From Nitrospira sp. (GTDB lineage: Bacteria > Nitrospirota > Nitrospiria > Nitrospirales > Nitrospiraceae): DNA of 64,000 bases. The notes below the pieces were generated by a model. That model worked only from the letters and a program-made list of their open reading frames with translations. It did no database searches and was not told where the DNA came from. Location: assembly GCA_015709715.1 (NCBI GenBank), contig CP054184.1, forward strand, positions 558,001 to 622,000, given 5' to 3'. Shown piece by piece: positions 39,105-48,867 of the stretch; the first letter of the stretch is position 1, and every line of letters begins with the position of its first letter. The position numbers and the translations under genes are program-made.

Positions 39105-39920
39105 ATGAACTGCTCACATTGTGAGGCGACCCTCCCCGTGAAAGCCCGCTTCTGTCCCTCCTGTGGGACAAGAATCGCATGGCCGAGCGATCCAGACAGA
39201 GTAATGGGCGAAGACACACCGTTGCCTGAGAATGTTGCGTCGCTGAAAGCGATGTTCATCGACTGTTATGTCAACCTCTGCATCACCAAGGATCTGAGCG
39301 ACTGGCTGCAAGACCTCGGGTTGTCGACCACCGGAACCAGACAGGAGCAACTCGCTCGCCTGCGGCCCCATATCGGTTCGCTCGTACTGCCGGCCGAGAG
39401 CCTGTCCCGCCAAGTCATCTGGTACCTCCACAATTATGACGCAACCCTGCTGGGAGAGCTGTGCCGCGACTTCGGGCTGGACCCCCAGGGGACCCGAGAA
39501 CGGCTGATCGGCAGAATCTATCGGGCGGTGGGCACGAAGGAAGGGTGGTTCCGGCTCCAGTCGGAAGAGGCACGAAGCGTGATCCTCGAAACGTTCCTGC
39601 CCATCATGAGGCATCTGGAAGGCCTGCAAGACGAGGGAATCGATTGGCCTTGTGAACTCATGGAGACGCTCAACGAACCAACGGCCGCCCTCGAGACGCA
39701 TGGGAGCGCCATCATGACGGTCTTGACGCCGGGCCTGATGCAAGAGGCGCAGGGGTCACTCCTCCAACATGAACTCCATCACCGCGTCTCGTCTAAAAAA
39801 AAGCTGCGACGAGCTGCCCGAGGGAATGTCGACGCAAGAATCGTGGATTCGTCAGCGGCCCGGAGACGTTTTCCTGGGTACACTGTCAGACAGCAGATCT
39901 GTCCGGGGAGGAAACTATGA
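39105..39920 (+). CDS. Zinc-ribbon protein with SAP-like repeats
   Basis: Product of 271 residues. The N-terminal zinc ribbon CSHC (3-6) and CPSCG (17-21) is followed by two related helical units, TKDLSDWLQDLGLSTTGTRQ and LGELCRDFGLDPQGTRERLI, resembling SAP/HeH DNA-binding motifs. From about residue 225 the sequence turns very basic and lacks structure (HHRVSSKKKLRRAARGN); either a nucleic-acid-binding tail or a late frameshift. Co-transcribed with the winged-helix gene (ATGA overlap). Confidence 0.65.
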   Translation: MNCSHCEATLPVKARFCPSCGTRIAWPSDPDRVMGEDTPLPENVASLKAMFIDCYVNLCITKDLSDWLQDLGLSTTGTRQEQLARLRPHIGSLVLPAESLSRQVIWYLHNYDATLLGELCRDFGLDPQGTRERLIGRIYRAVGTKEGWFRLQSEEARSVILETFLPIMRHLEGLQDEGIDWPCELMETLNEPTAALETHGSAIMTVLTPGLMQEAQGSLLQHELHHRVSSKKKLRRAARGNVDARIVDSSAARRRFPGYTVRQQICPGRKL

Positions 39921-40153
39921 CACCGGGAGACGAAATTGGTTGGCGCATTCTCGATGACATGGAGCGACGCGGGTCCTGTACGCCGGAAGAACTCGTGCAA
40001 CGCCTCTCCACCTGCACCTGGAACCAGGTGTTCGCGGCAGTGGATCAGCTCTGTCGAGACGGGCGGCTGACGCTCCGGCGCCCCTCTCGCTTCGAGTACG
40101 TCATCTCCCTGGCATCCTCATCGACCGCAGAAACAAAAAGCGCGGCGGCATGA
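39917..40153 (+). CDS. Small winged-helix-like protein
   Basis: Product of 78 residues: IGWRILDDMERRGSCTPEEL, VQRLSTCTWNQVFAAVDQL and RDGRLTLRRPSRFEYVISL make a complete winged helix (three helices and a beta wing). It could bind DNA or another protein. It overlaps the SAP-like protein by 4 nt, so the two could form one regulatory pair. Confidence 0.65.
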   Translation: MTPGDEIGWRILDDMERRGSCTPEELVQRLSTCTWNQVFAAVDQLCRDGRLTLRRPSRFEYVISLASSSTAETKSAAA

Positions 40154-40220
40154 CATAACGGCTGGTGGTGATAGGGCGCGCGTTCCGCGAGCAGGAGGAC
40201 CCATCAACCCATCCTCCCCC

Positions 40221-40952
40221 TCACTTCCACCCCTCCCCGCTCATCCCGCCACCCATGCCGCCGAAATTGCCGCCGAATCCCCCTTGGCCGCTCCCCCAAT
40301 ACTCACCACGGCGCAGCCTGGCGTAGGGATGACGCAAGTCCGGGCGGCTGAGCCACCAGAGAAACCAGAGGGCGCCGCTGGCGGTGGAGATCGTGATCCA
40401 AAACCCCAACCCGCGGAAATGGGCTTTTTGCAGCGACCCGACTCGAATCTCTTGTGACGTGGAGGCCAAGGCGACGACCGTGCGGTAGAGGCCCTCGCCG
40501 AAATGCCCATTCTTAATGGCGGGATCCAAATATTCACGACCGACCTTGCCCACCACTTCGCCGCCCATCACAGGGATCATGCGTCGGCCCATGGTCACGG
40601 CCGCCTGTCGCTCCTGCACCGACAACAACACCAACACGCCATGTTCGTCCTGCGCGGACCCGATCCCCCACTTTGAGTAGAGGGCGGTGGCGTAGTCGTT
40701 CGCCGATCCGTAGGGTTTCAGAGAGGGCACGGTCACCACCACCATTTCCACGCCGGTCTTCCGTTCAAGATCCTGGCAGACAGACCGGATGCGCGCGCGC
40801 CAATCGGTCTCGATCACCCCTGCGTGGTCGCTCACGTAACCGAGCGGATCATAGACTGGGGCGACTTCGCGCGCCTGCGACGGCCACGTCCACAGCAAGA
40901 CGACCGCAATCAGCACAAACGGCCAACGCCGCAGCAACAGGCTGATCCTCAT
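40221..40952 (-). CDS. TPM-domain exported membrane protein (YgcG-like)
   Basis: Product of 243 residues. Signal peptide (9-27), TPM domain (about 35-160; GYVSDHAGVIETDWRARIRS, KTGVEMVVVTVPSLKP, WGIGSAQDEHGVLVLLS), a transmembrane helix (about 186-203), and a Gly-rich tail ending GGGMSGEGWK. The family acts outside the membrane in photosystem repair in plants and has phosphatase-like metal sites, but the bacterial role is unclear. It overlaps the upstream nucleotidyltransferase-like gene as ATGA. Confidence 0.85.
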   Translation of the reverse strand: MRISLLLRRWPFVLIAVVLLWTWPSQAREVAPVYDPLGYVSDHAGVIETDWRARIRSVCQDLERKTGVEMVVVTVPSLKPYGSANDYATALYSKWGIGSAQDEHGVLVLLSVQERQAAVTMGRRMIPVMGGEVVGKVGREYLDPAIKNGHFGEGLYRTVVALASTSQEIRVGSLQKAHFRGLGFWITISTASGALWFLWWLSRPDLRHPYARLRRGEYWGSGQGGFGGNFGGMGGGMSGEGWK

Positions 40953-41713
40953 GGCGTTTTCAACGTCCCATCCGGTTGGACTTGGCTGATCAACCGCTGC
41001 AGATTTTCGACATAGCGGTCATAGAGCCGCGGCACCTCCACCGGACCGGGCGAGATGATGCCCCGCTTGAGATGGAGCACGTCCATGAATCCCGTCAGGT
41101 CCAGGCCCGTCATGGCCTGCACGTTCGCCAACAGCGGCTCCGAGTGGAATAACGGCGGCTCTCCTGCGAGGCGCTGCAGGCCGCGAAGGCAGGGCAACAA
41201 CGCCGTCAACGAAAGGGGCAGCAACATCGTGATCGCCTCCTCCGTCCCTCCCCCTTCGATGAAGCGTTGGCGCAGCCGGAGCAGGTTGCCTTCCAGGCCC
41301 TGTCGAACCTGATAGCCCAGGTGTGTTCGGTCGATGTGGAGACCGATGAAGGGATCGCGCCCCCACAGCACTCGATGCTGCTCCTGGATTTCCAAGTACT
41401 CGAGCGGGAACACCGTCCCCGGTTTCGTCAGGTCGGCCTCAGTCAGGAGAAGCGGCACCGCGAACTGCTCCCGGCTCCAGCGGCGCTGCGCCTTGGCGTA
41501 CCGTTTCAAACCCTCACGCTCATACCCGTTGACGAGCAACAGGAGATTCACATTGGACCGGCCCGGCAGAAATTCGCCGCGCACGGCGCTGCCGTACAGG
41601 ATGATGCCCTCCAGCTGCTGGCCGAAGAGGGCCGTGGTCTCCTTCACATAACGCTGCAGCAATTCCTGGACTTCGGATGGAATATCGAATGCGGTGGGTT
41701 GGGTCACAAACAC
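40949..41713 (-). CDS. Degenerate nucleotidyltransferase-fold protein
   Basis: Product of 254 residues. The N-terminal half (GIILYGSAVRGEFLPGRSNV) is a polymerase-beta-type nucleotidyltransferase with the GS...R motif, but the metal-binding DxD is replaced by N-V-N (SNVNLLLLV). The C-terminal half is helical, HEPN-like. Catalysis is therefore doubtful; it may be a substrate-binding or regulatory relative. It is coupled to the TPM gene downstream. Confidence 0.7.
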   Translation of the reverse strand: MFVTQPTAFDIPSEVQELLQRYVKETTALFGQQLEGIILYGSAVRGEFLPGRSNVNLLLLVNGYEREGLKRYAKAQRRWSREQFAVPLLLTEADLTKPGTVFPLEYLEIQEQHRVLWGRDPFIGLHIDRTHLGYQVRQGLEGNLLRLRQRFIEGGGTEEAITMLLPLSLTALLPCLRGLQRLAGEPPLFHSEPLLANVQAMTGLDLTGFMDVLHLKRGIISPGPVEVPRLYDRYVENLQRLISQVQPDGTLKTP

Positions 41714-41755
41714 CTCGGTCGTAATGGTGGGACAATCATCGTGTGCATGGCTCGA

Positions 41756-43012
41756 TCAGCACCCAACCTGGTTTGCGCGGGGATCGGGCAAAAGCCCGGC
41801 AGCCATGACACGATCCACGAGAGAAAAAGGCGGCGTGGTCCGGAGACCGGCGGTGGTCGAGAGGACGCGATAACGCAATCGGGCGTTGCGGTCCAACGTA
41901 CGAAAGACTCGATCTCGGAGGAACGCCACCACCGGATTGCCCGTGTTCCAATAGGTCACTTGCTCGTCGGCCAACCGCTGCAGCATGGTGACCTGCGGTC
42001 GGCGGGCCACTTCGAACGCCCGTAGGGTCGCGGCGGACAGGTCGCTGTGTTTCAACCAGCCAGGCACCAGGTCGGCCACGACGACCGCATCGACCATGGC
42101 CTGCATACGTCCTTGCGATGCGTGAGGATTCATGGCATGGGCCGCATCGCCGATCAGGACGGCCCCATCCGCCACCCAACGGTCCGTGCGAACCCGCCCC
42201 GTCGGCATGTAGCCGGTTTGGTTCCAGTCGACCAGGCCCTTGACGATACCTTCCATGCCGGGATCGATACGGACCCAGGTCTCGCGCAAGGCCTGGAGTC
42301 CCCTCGCCTTCACCGCATCGTACGATCCAGCCTTGATCATATAGAACACGTACACCTTTCGCCCTGCCGCAGGAAACAACCCAAGGATCTGGTGCTTGCC
42401 GACCAGGTACCGCGCCTCCTCCAATTCTTCCGGCACGTCGAGAATCGCAATCAGATACCCTTCCGAGTACCGATGCAGGTCGGTTGTAATACCCAAGCTC
42501 TCCCGCACCTTCGAGAAAGCGCCGTCGGCTCCGACCACCAACCGCGCGGCAACCTCGACCGGCTCCCCCTGCCGCTCAGCCCGCAGCCCGACGACGCGAC
42601 TCCCATCGAACCGCAAGCCGGTCAAGGTTGCGCCGTACCAGAGTCCGCCGGGGTTCTGCCGTTCCAACGCGTCGAGAATGGCGTGGTGGGCCACATTCGG
42701 CAACGTCACCAAGGCGCGGTTATAGGGCGCGGGCAGGTCGCCGTAGTCGACCGTACAGAGTCGCTCGCCGCCGGCGCGGCAGAAATTGAATCGCCTGACA
42801 GGGCACACCGCATGGGCGGGCAATTTGTCCAGCAGGCCCAGCCGGTCCAACACCTGCTGGCCGTTCGGCTGCAGAATTTCTCCACGCAATCCCTGTGGGG
42901 GGCCCGGCGCACGCTCCAGCACCAGCGGTCGCACGCCGCGTTGCGCGAGCATCAGCGCCAACACGGCTCCGCCGCCACCCGCGCCGACGATCGCGACATC
43001 GGTTTCGATCAC
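41756..43012 (-). CDS. FAD-dependent monooxygenase (UbiH/PHBH-like)
   Basis: Product of 418 residues from a GTG at 43012, chosen for the GGAGGGGG ribosome site and for placing VAIVGAGGGGAVLALMLAQR at the N-terminus. FAD motifs: GAGGGG, RLVVGADGAFSKVR (DG motif) and AVLIGDAAHAMNPHASQG. It resembles aromatic and ubiquinone-ring hydroxylases, but the substrate is unknown. It sits just downstream of the PLD-type nuclease gene, without an obvious functional link. Confidence 0.85.
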   Translation of the reverse strand: MIETDVAIVGAGGGGAVLALMLAQRGVRPLVLERAPGPPQGLRGEILQPNGQQVLDRLGLLDKLPAHAVCPVRRFNFCRAGGERLCTVDYGDLPAPYNRALVTLPNVAHHAILDALERQNPGGLWYGATLTGLRFDGSRVVGLRAERQGEPVEVAARLVVGADGAFSKVRESLGITTDLHRYSEGYLIAILDVPEELEEARYLVGKHQILGLFPAAGRKVYVFYMIKAGSYDAVKARGLQALRETWVRIDPGMEGIVKGLVDWNQTGYMPTGRVRTDRWVADGAVLIGDAAHAMNPHASQGRMQAMVDAVVVADLVPGWLKHSDLSAATLRAFEVARRPQVTMLQRLADEQVTYWNTGNPVVAFLRDRVFRTLDRNARLRYRVLSTTAGLRTTPPFSLVDRVMAAGLLPDPRANQVGC

Positions 43013-43032
43013 CGTATCCCCCTCCACCCCGT

Positions 43033-43623
43033 CTACTCGCTCCAGTCTTCGAATCGCGCTTGATCGTTCCACATCGACAGGAACTTTCGGCGCGCCTTCG
43101 TCGTCACCGCTGCGTCGGTGATCACATCGAGCCGCTCATCATTGTACCGGTTGCCGCTTGTCGTATAGTTCGCCGAGCCGGAGGTGTTGATTCGATCGTC
43201 GATGACTGCCTGCTTCATGTGCATGAGACCGTCGTGGCGATTGATCCGCACAGGCACGCCGGCCAATCTCAACGTGTTCAGTGCGCGCTGTTGTTTCGGA
43301 TCAGTCAGACGCTCCCGGTCGGTAATGACGCGCACATCGACGCCGCGCCGCTTGGCCTCCACGAGCGACTTCACCACCGCCGGCGCCGTCAGGCCGTACA
43401 CCGATGCATAGATGTACGTGGTCGCTCGGTCGTACAGCGCGGCCACCCGATCAATGGGCTGATCCTCAGGCGCATAGTACACATCCACCGTCGCGGATGC
43501 ACGGAGCGGGACCAGCGCCGCGAAGAGGACCAGGTGCAGGAGCAGGGTGGTCAAACAGGCCGTCCGACGAGGCCGCCGCAAACGAGGCTCACTCGAGATC
43601 GAACAGCGCTCGAAAATGCTCAT
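43033..43623 (-). CDS. Exported PLD-family endonuclease-like protein
   Basis: Product of 196 residues. Basic N-terminus, hydrophobic export or anchor segment (about 24-42), then a single HKD domain: HMKQAVIDDRINTSGSANYT (HxK at about 134-136), with GLTAPAVVKSLVEAKRRGVD before it. Single-HKD Nuc-type enzymes dimerise and cut DNA or RNA without metal; here it would act in the periplasm, for example on incoming DNA. The start overlaps the upstream gene by 35 bp. Confidence 0.85.
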   Translation of the reverse strand: MSIFERCSISSEPRLRRPRRTACLTTLLLHLVLFAALVPLRASATVDVYYAPEDQPIDRVAALYDRATTYIYASVYGLTAPAVVKSLVEAKRRGVDVRVITDRERLTDPKQQRALNTLRLAGVPVRINRHDGLMHMKQAVIDDRINTSGSANYTTSGNRYNDERLDVITDAAVTTKARRKFLSMWNDQARFEDWSE

Positions 43624-43969
43624 CGGATTCTTCCCAGGCTTGGGGCGAAGCTTTCGACAACCAATCCCGCAAAAAGATTTTCTGTTCCGTGGTCAGCATC
43701 TGTTTGATCTGATGCGACCGTCCCTGCAAGGGCTGCAGGAAACCTGCCTTCGTCCGAAAATCCAGCGTCGCCGTCCGTACGTAGATATTGGTGTAGAGGG
43801 TGGGACGGTCGTCTTCCCCCTCGCCCTGCACCCAGACCGACAGGAACTTCTCCATCTGGAGCCCGGCGCTGTCCAACGCCGGTTCGGAATCGTGAAACAA
43901 TTCATTCTCCGACTCCTTCAAGGGAGTCGCTTCATGCGCACGAAACAGGAAATTTTTCTTCCACATCAC
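43589..43969 (-). CDS. Conserved hypothetical protein
   Basis: Product of 126 residues. N-terminus hydrophilic; centre beta-rich (TLYTNIYVRTATLDFRTKAG); C-terminal helix (QKIFLRDWLSKASPQAWEES). No cysteines, signal or motif known. Its 35-bp overlap with the PLD gene suggests a shared transcript. Confidence 0.6.
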   Translation of the reverse strand: MMWKKNFLFRAHEATPLKESENELFHDSEPALDSAGLQMEKFLSVWVQGEGEDDRPTLYTNIYVRTATLDFRTKAGFLQPLQGRSHQIKQMLTTEQKIFLRDWLSKASPQAWEESDEHFRALFDLE

Positions 43970-44089
43970 CTACCCTCCAGACCGGCGCATACTGTAAGTT
44001 AGGCGGGGTGAAAGTCAAGGAAAGCGCCGTCCGCCAAGGCGCGGCGCCGTCCCGCGACCGGCACCGGCGTCAAGCGGTGGATCGTTGCC

Positions 44090-44119
44090 TTGACAAATCC
44101 AGAATGCGTTTGCTAACGT
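44090..44119 (+). promoter_or_regulatory. Predicted promoter of the sulfur-carrier cluster
   Basis: TTGACA (44090-44095, perfect -35), an 18-nt spacer and TAACGT (44114-44119). It lies 41 bp above the first carrier gene. The A/T-rich bases just downstream (44121-44133) contrast with the GC-rich surroundings. Confidence 0.5.
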
Positions 44120-44159
44120 CTTGAAATTATTTAGACTCTTACCCCTATCAGGAGCAGGT

Positions 44160-44356
44160 ATGCAGGTCACGATCAATGGCAAGTCCGAAGAGATTGCCGG
44201 GGGCACGGTGCTGGATCTGTTGAAAGCTAAAAGCATCGAACCGCAAATGGTGGCGGTCGAGGTCAATGACACCATGCTGGAGCGGACGCACCTGGAGACG
44301 ACGCAGTTGAAAGACGGCGATCATGTCGAATTTCTCTTCTACATGGGCGGTGGCCG

Positions 44357-44360
<4 letters not shown>
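44160..44360 (+). CDS. ThiS/CysO-like sulfur carrier protein
   Basis: Product of 66 residues: MQVTINGKSEEIAGGTVLDL, a beta-grasp core with DGDHVEFLFYMGGGR at the end. Sulfur carriers need a free Gly-Gly terminus; this one ends GGGR, so one residue must be removed before activation. The JAMM protease at the end of the cluster is the obvious candidate, as in related systems. Start at 44160 with AGGAGCAGG upstream. It overlaps the cysteine synthase start (GTGA). Confidence 0.85.
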
Positions 44361-45286
<926 letters not shown>

Positions 45287-45441
45287 TGGCGCGTCAGGTC
45301 ACTATCTTAGGGAGAGGAGGCTCAACAGCGTCAGCCAGCAAGGCCGCAGCGAATGAAGGTCTGAGACGCACCCTCGCGGTACGTTGAGGGCATGAACGAT
45401 ACGAGAACGCCGCTGGTGACGGTTCTCAGCCTCCGTCGAAG

Positions 45442-46266
45442 ATGGAATTTACCGAAACACAAATCAACCGCTACAGCCGCCACATTCTCTTGCCCGAGGT
45501 CGGAGGCAAGGGCCAGAAGAAGATCGCCAAATCGAAGATCCTCCTGGTCGGTGCCGGTGGGCTGGGCTCACCTGCCGCGCTCTATTTGGCCGCGGCCGGC
45601 GTGGGGACCATCGGCCTGATCGACAGCGACGTCGTCGACCTCAGCAACCTCCAGCGTCAGGTCATTCACCAGACGCCCGACGTGGGTCGTCCCAAGGTCC
45701 TCTCCGGCAAAGAAAAGATCCAGGCGTTGAATCCCGACGTCAACGTGGTGATGTACGAAGAACGACTCAGCGCGAGCAACGCGCTGAAGATGTTCGCCGA
45801 CTTCGATGTCGTCATCGACGGCGTCGATAACTTTCCGACGAAGTTTTTGATCAACGACGCCTGTTTCTTCGCCGACAAACCGTTGGTGCACGGCGGCATC
45901 CTGCGGTTCGACGGGCGCGTCACGACCATCATTCCGAAAAAGTCCGCCTGTTACCGTTGCGTCTTCAAGAAGCCGCCTCCTGAAGGGTTGGTGGCCTCTT
46001 GCCAGGAGGCGGGTGTCATCGGCGTGTTGGCCGGCATCATCGGCACGATCCAGGCCACCGAGGCCCTGAAGTTGATCCTGGGCATCGGCCGTCCCTTGAC
46101 CGACCGTCTGTTGGACTTTGATGCGCGGCGTACCCAGTTCCGAGAAATCCGCGTGAAGCGGAATCCCGATTGTCCGCTCTGCGGCGAACGGCCCACGATC
46201 ACAGAGTTGATCGAAGACGGCAATGTCGGGCCGACATGTGAGCTTCCGGGTCAACGTAACTTGTAG
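45442..46266 (+). CDS. E1-like adenylyltransferase (MoeB/ThiF family), copy 1
   Basis: Product of 274 residues. ATP-binding GAGGLGSPAA (38-47), DVVDLSNLQRQVIH, NDACFFADKPLVHGG, zinc cysteines CYRC (about 171-174) and CPLC (about 246-249). The end (EDGNVGPTCELPGQ) is unusual. It adenylates the C-terminal glycine of a sulfur carrier, enabling thiocarboxylate formation. Very similar to copy 2 at 48063 but with a longer tail and other linkers. No rhodanese domain, so the sulfur donor is separate. Confidence 0.92.
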   Translation: MEFTETQINRYSRHILLPEVGGKGQKKIAKSKILLVGAGGLGSPAALYLAAAGVGTIGLIDSDVVDLSNLQRQVIHQTPDVGRPKVLSGKEKIQALNPDVNVVMYEERLSASNALKMFADFDVVIDGVDNFPTKFLINDACFFADKPLVHGGILRFDGRVTTIIPKKSACYRCVFKKPPPEGLVASCQEAGVIGVLAGIIGTIQATEALKLILGIGRPLTDRLLDFDARRTQFREIRVKRNPDCPLCGERPTITELIEDGNVGPTCELPGQRNL

Positions 46267-46279
46267 CGAAGGTGTCCCC

Positions 46280-47530
46280 ATGGCGAAAATGAAAGCGCTC
46301 GTGTGCCGGGAATGTGGGAAAGAGTATCCCCCCAAAGCCATTCACGTCTGTGAAATGTGCTTCGGCCCGCTTGAGGTGAAATACAACTACGACGAGATCA
46401 AGGCGTCGATCTCCCGAAAGAAGATCGAAGAGGGCCCGCATAGCATGTGGCGCTACATCGATTTACTGCCGGTCGAGAGCACCGCCATCATCGGGCCGCA
46501 CGCCGGATTGACGCCCATGGTCCGGGCCAAAAACTTGGGCGCCTATCTCGGGATCGACGAGCTGTACATCAAGAACGATACCGTCAACCATCCGACTCTC
46601 TCGTTCAAGGACCGCGTCGTGTCGGTCGCATTAACCCGTGCGCGGGAACTGGGTTTCGAGACGGTGGCCTGCGCCTCGACCGGCAACCTGGCCAATTCCG
46701 TTGCGGCGCATGCCGCGGCGGCCGGCATGAAGTGTTATGTATTCATTCCGGCGGATCTGGAAGCGGCGAAGGTGCTCGGCAACCTGATCTATAAACCGAA
46801 CGTCGTCGAGGTTGAGGGCAATTACGATGACGTGAACCGGCTCTGCAGCGAAATCGCGGGCGAGCATGGCTGGGCCTTCGTCAACATCAATATTCGCCCC
46901 TACTACGCCGAAGGCTCGAAGACGCTGGCGTTCGAAACAGTCGAGCAACTCGGCTGGCGTACGCCGGATCAGGTGGTCATCCCCATGGCTTCCGGCTCCC
47001 TGCTGACCAAGATCTGGAAGGGGTTGAACGAAATGCATGCCCTGGGGCTGGTCGATTCCGTTCGCACCAAAATCAACGGCGCCCAAGCCGAAGGCTGCTC
47101 CCCTATCACCACCGCTTACAAGGCCGGCCGGGACTTCTTCAAACCGGTGAAGCCGAAGACCATCGCCAAGTCGTTGGCCATCGGCAACCCCGCCGACGGC
47201 TACTACGCCCTGAAGGCCACGGCGGAGTCCAAGGGTGCCATGGACGCGGTGACCGACGAGGAAGTGGTGGAGGGCATCAAGCTCCTGGCCCAAACCGAAG
47301 GCATCTTCGCAGAAACGGCCGGCGGGGTGACCGTCGGCGTCCTGCGCAAGCTGGCCAAGCAGGGCATCATCAAGAAGAGCGACGTCACGGTCGCCTACAT
47401 CACGGGCAATGGGCTCAAGACACAGGAAGCGGTGGTCGATGCCGTCGGACGCCCATTCCGTATCCAGCCCAGCCTGGTGAGTTTCCAAAAAACCTTCAAA
47501 ATGGGAAAGAACGGTGGTGGTGATTCATGA
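46280..47530 (+). CDS. thrC: Threonine synthase
   Basis: Product of 416 residues. N-terminal zinc-ribbon-like pairs CREC (9-12) and CEMC (24-27); PLP lysine K110 in TLSFKDRVVS; ACASTGNLANSVAAHAAAAG; and C-terminal GVTVGVLRKL. It converts phosphohomoserine to threonine. It starts at 46280, just after copy 1 of the E1-like enzyme, and ends with a 4-nt overlap with the MoaD-like carrier gene. Such an association hints that a related PLP enzyme in this cluster may use the carrier, although ThrC itself uses no sulfur. Confidence 0.9.
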   Translation: MAKMKALVCRECGKEYPPKAIHVCEMCFGPLEVKYNYDEIKASISRKKIEEGPHSMWRYIDLLPVESTAIIGPHAGLTPMVRAKNLGAYLGIDELYIKNDTVNHPTLSFKDRVVSVALTRARELGFETVACASTGNLANSVAAHAAAAGMKCYVFIPADLEAAKVLGNLIYKPNVVEVEGNYDDVNRLCSEIAGEHGWAFVNINIRPYYAEGSKTLAFETVEQLGWRTPDQVVIPMASGSLLTKIWKGLNEMHALGLVDSVRTKINGAQAEGCSPITTAYKAGRDFFKPVKPKTIAKSLAIGNPADGYYALKATAESKGAMDAVTDEEVVEGIKLLAQTEGIFAETAGGVTVGVLRKLAKQGIIKKSDVTVAYITGNGLKTQEAVVDAVGRPFRIQPSLVSFQKTFKMGKNGGGDS

Positions 47531-47799
47531 TTAAAGTGCGTATTCCGACTCCCCTGCGGACGCTGACGAAAGGACTGGGGGAGGTTGAGTCCTCGGCAGC
47601 CAACATTACCGATATGATCGGGTCCCTTGACGCCGCCTATCCAGGATTGAAGAACCGGCTCTGCGATGAAAAGGGCGACTTGAGGCGTTTCGTCAACATC
47701 TACGTCAACGAGGAAGATATCCGGTTCCTGAACGGCAAGGAAACCTCCTTGAAGGACGGCGATGAAGTGTCGATCGTACCCGCGATCGCGGGAGGGTAA
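47527..47799 (+). CDS. MoaD/CysO-like sulfur carrier protein
   Basis: Product of 90 residues with beta-grasp pattern: MIKVRIPTPLRTLTKGLGEV, RRFVNIYVNEEDIRFLNG, and DGDEVSIVPAIAGG ending in the required Gly-Gly. The length and VNEEDIR block fit CysO more than MoaD. No molybdopterin genes are nearby, so a cysteine- or homocysteine-forming role is more likely. It overlaps thrC by 4 nt. Confidence 0.88.
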   Translation: MIKVRIPTPLRTLTKGLGEVESSAANITDMIGSLDAAYPGLKNRLCDEKGDLRRFVNIYVNEEDIRFLNGKETSLKDGDEVSIVPAIAGG

Positions 47800-47801
47800 T
47801 C

Positions 47802-48041
47802 ATGACCAGCTTGCGTTTTCACATCCGGTTCCCGGAAACCAAAATCAAGGAGCCGATCATTTATCAGATCGGCCATGAATTCAACGTCGTCACCAACGTA
47901 CGCCGCGCCGACGTGCGCGAAACGACCGGCTGGATGGATCTTGAGTTGACGGGTGAGACCGAGGAGATCGAACGCGCCATCGAAGGGTTCCGCAACAAAG
48001 GCTGCGTCGTCGACCCTATCGAGTTGAACGTGGTGGAGTAA
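47802..48041 (+). CDS. NIL-domain protein
   Basis: Product of 79 residues: LRFHIRFPETKIKEPIIYQI, ADVRETTGWMDLELTGETEE and AIEGFRNKGCVVDPIELNVVE. The NIL fold occurs at the end of MetN methionine transporters and alone in sulfur-metabolism clusters. Small and soluble; it may bind methionine or a related ligand and regulate the pathway. Two bases separate it from the carrier gene. Confidence 0.85.
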   Translation: MTSLRFHIRFPETKIKEPIIYQIGHEFNVVTNVRRADVRETTGWMDLELTGETEEIERAIEGFRNKGCVVDPIELNVVE

Positions 48042-48062
48042 CAGCGGGAAGAGACGGATCGC

Positions 48063-48866
48063 ATGGAATTTACCGATCAACAGATTCAACGATACAGCCG
48101 CCATATCATCTTGAACGAAGTCGGCGGCAAGGGGCAGGTAAAGCTGTCGAAGGCTAAGGTCCTCCTGATCGGCGCCGGCGGCCTCGGTTCCCCTGCCGCC
48201 CTCTATCTCGCCGCAGCCGGCATCGGCACCCTCGGCTTGGTGGATGGCGACGTGGTCGACCTCTCGAACCTGCAGAGGCAAATCCTCCACACGACGGCCA
48301 CCGTCGGCGTGCCCAAGGTCGAATCGGGCCGGCAGATGCTCTCGGCCATCAATCCCGACATCACGATCAAGACATACCAGATGAACGTCGACACGGAGAA
48401 CATTCTCGGTCTGATCGCCGACTATGACATCGTATTGGATGGCTCCGACAACTTCACGACCCGATTCCTGGTCAACGATGCCTGTTTCTTCGCCAAGAAG
48501 ACGCTGATCTCGGCCAGCATGTTCCGCTTCGAGGGACAACTCACGACCATCAAACCCCATGCCGGACATCCCTGCTACCGCTGCCTCTATCCTGAGCCCC
48601 CGCCGGCCGGGTTGGTGCCGAATTGTCAGGAAGCCGGCGTGTTGGGAGTCCTGGCCGGCACCATGGGCATCTTACAAGCCTCGGAAGCGATCAAAGAAAT
48701 CCTCGGGATCGGCGAATCCCTGGCCGACAAGCTCGTGATTTACGATGCGCTGGAGATGAAATTCCGGAAAGTGTCGCGCCCGAAGGACCCGCGCTGCCCG
48801 CTCTGTAGCGCCACCCCCACGATCAAGGACCTAGGCAGCGACTACAGCGTGACCTGCACCATCTGA
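48063..48866 (+). CDS. E1-like adenylyltransferase (MoeB/ThiF family), copy 2
   Basis: Product of 267 residues. GAGGLGSPAA (38-47), DVVDLSNLQRQIL, zinc cysteines CYRC (about 171-174) and CPLC (about 246-249), tail DLGSDYSVTCTI. Paralogous to copy 1 along its whole length. With two carriers and two E1 enzymes in one cluster, one pair may serve cysteine and the other a second sulfur product. Precedes the JAMM protease gene by 1 bp. Confidence 0.92.
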   Translation: MEFTDQQIQRYSRHIILNEVGGKGQVKLSKAKVLLIGAGGLGSPAALYLAAAGIGTLGLVDGDVVDLSNLQRQILHTTATVGVPKVESGRQMLSAINPDITIKTYQMNVDTENILGLIADYDIVLDGSDNFTTRFLVNDACFFAKKTLISASMFRFEGQLTTIKPHAGHPCYRCLYPEPPPAGLVPNCQEAGVLGVLAGTMGILQASEAIKEILGIGESLADKLVIYDALEMKFRKVSRPKDPRCPLCSATPTIKDLGSDYSVTCTI

Positions 48867-48867
48867 C

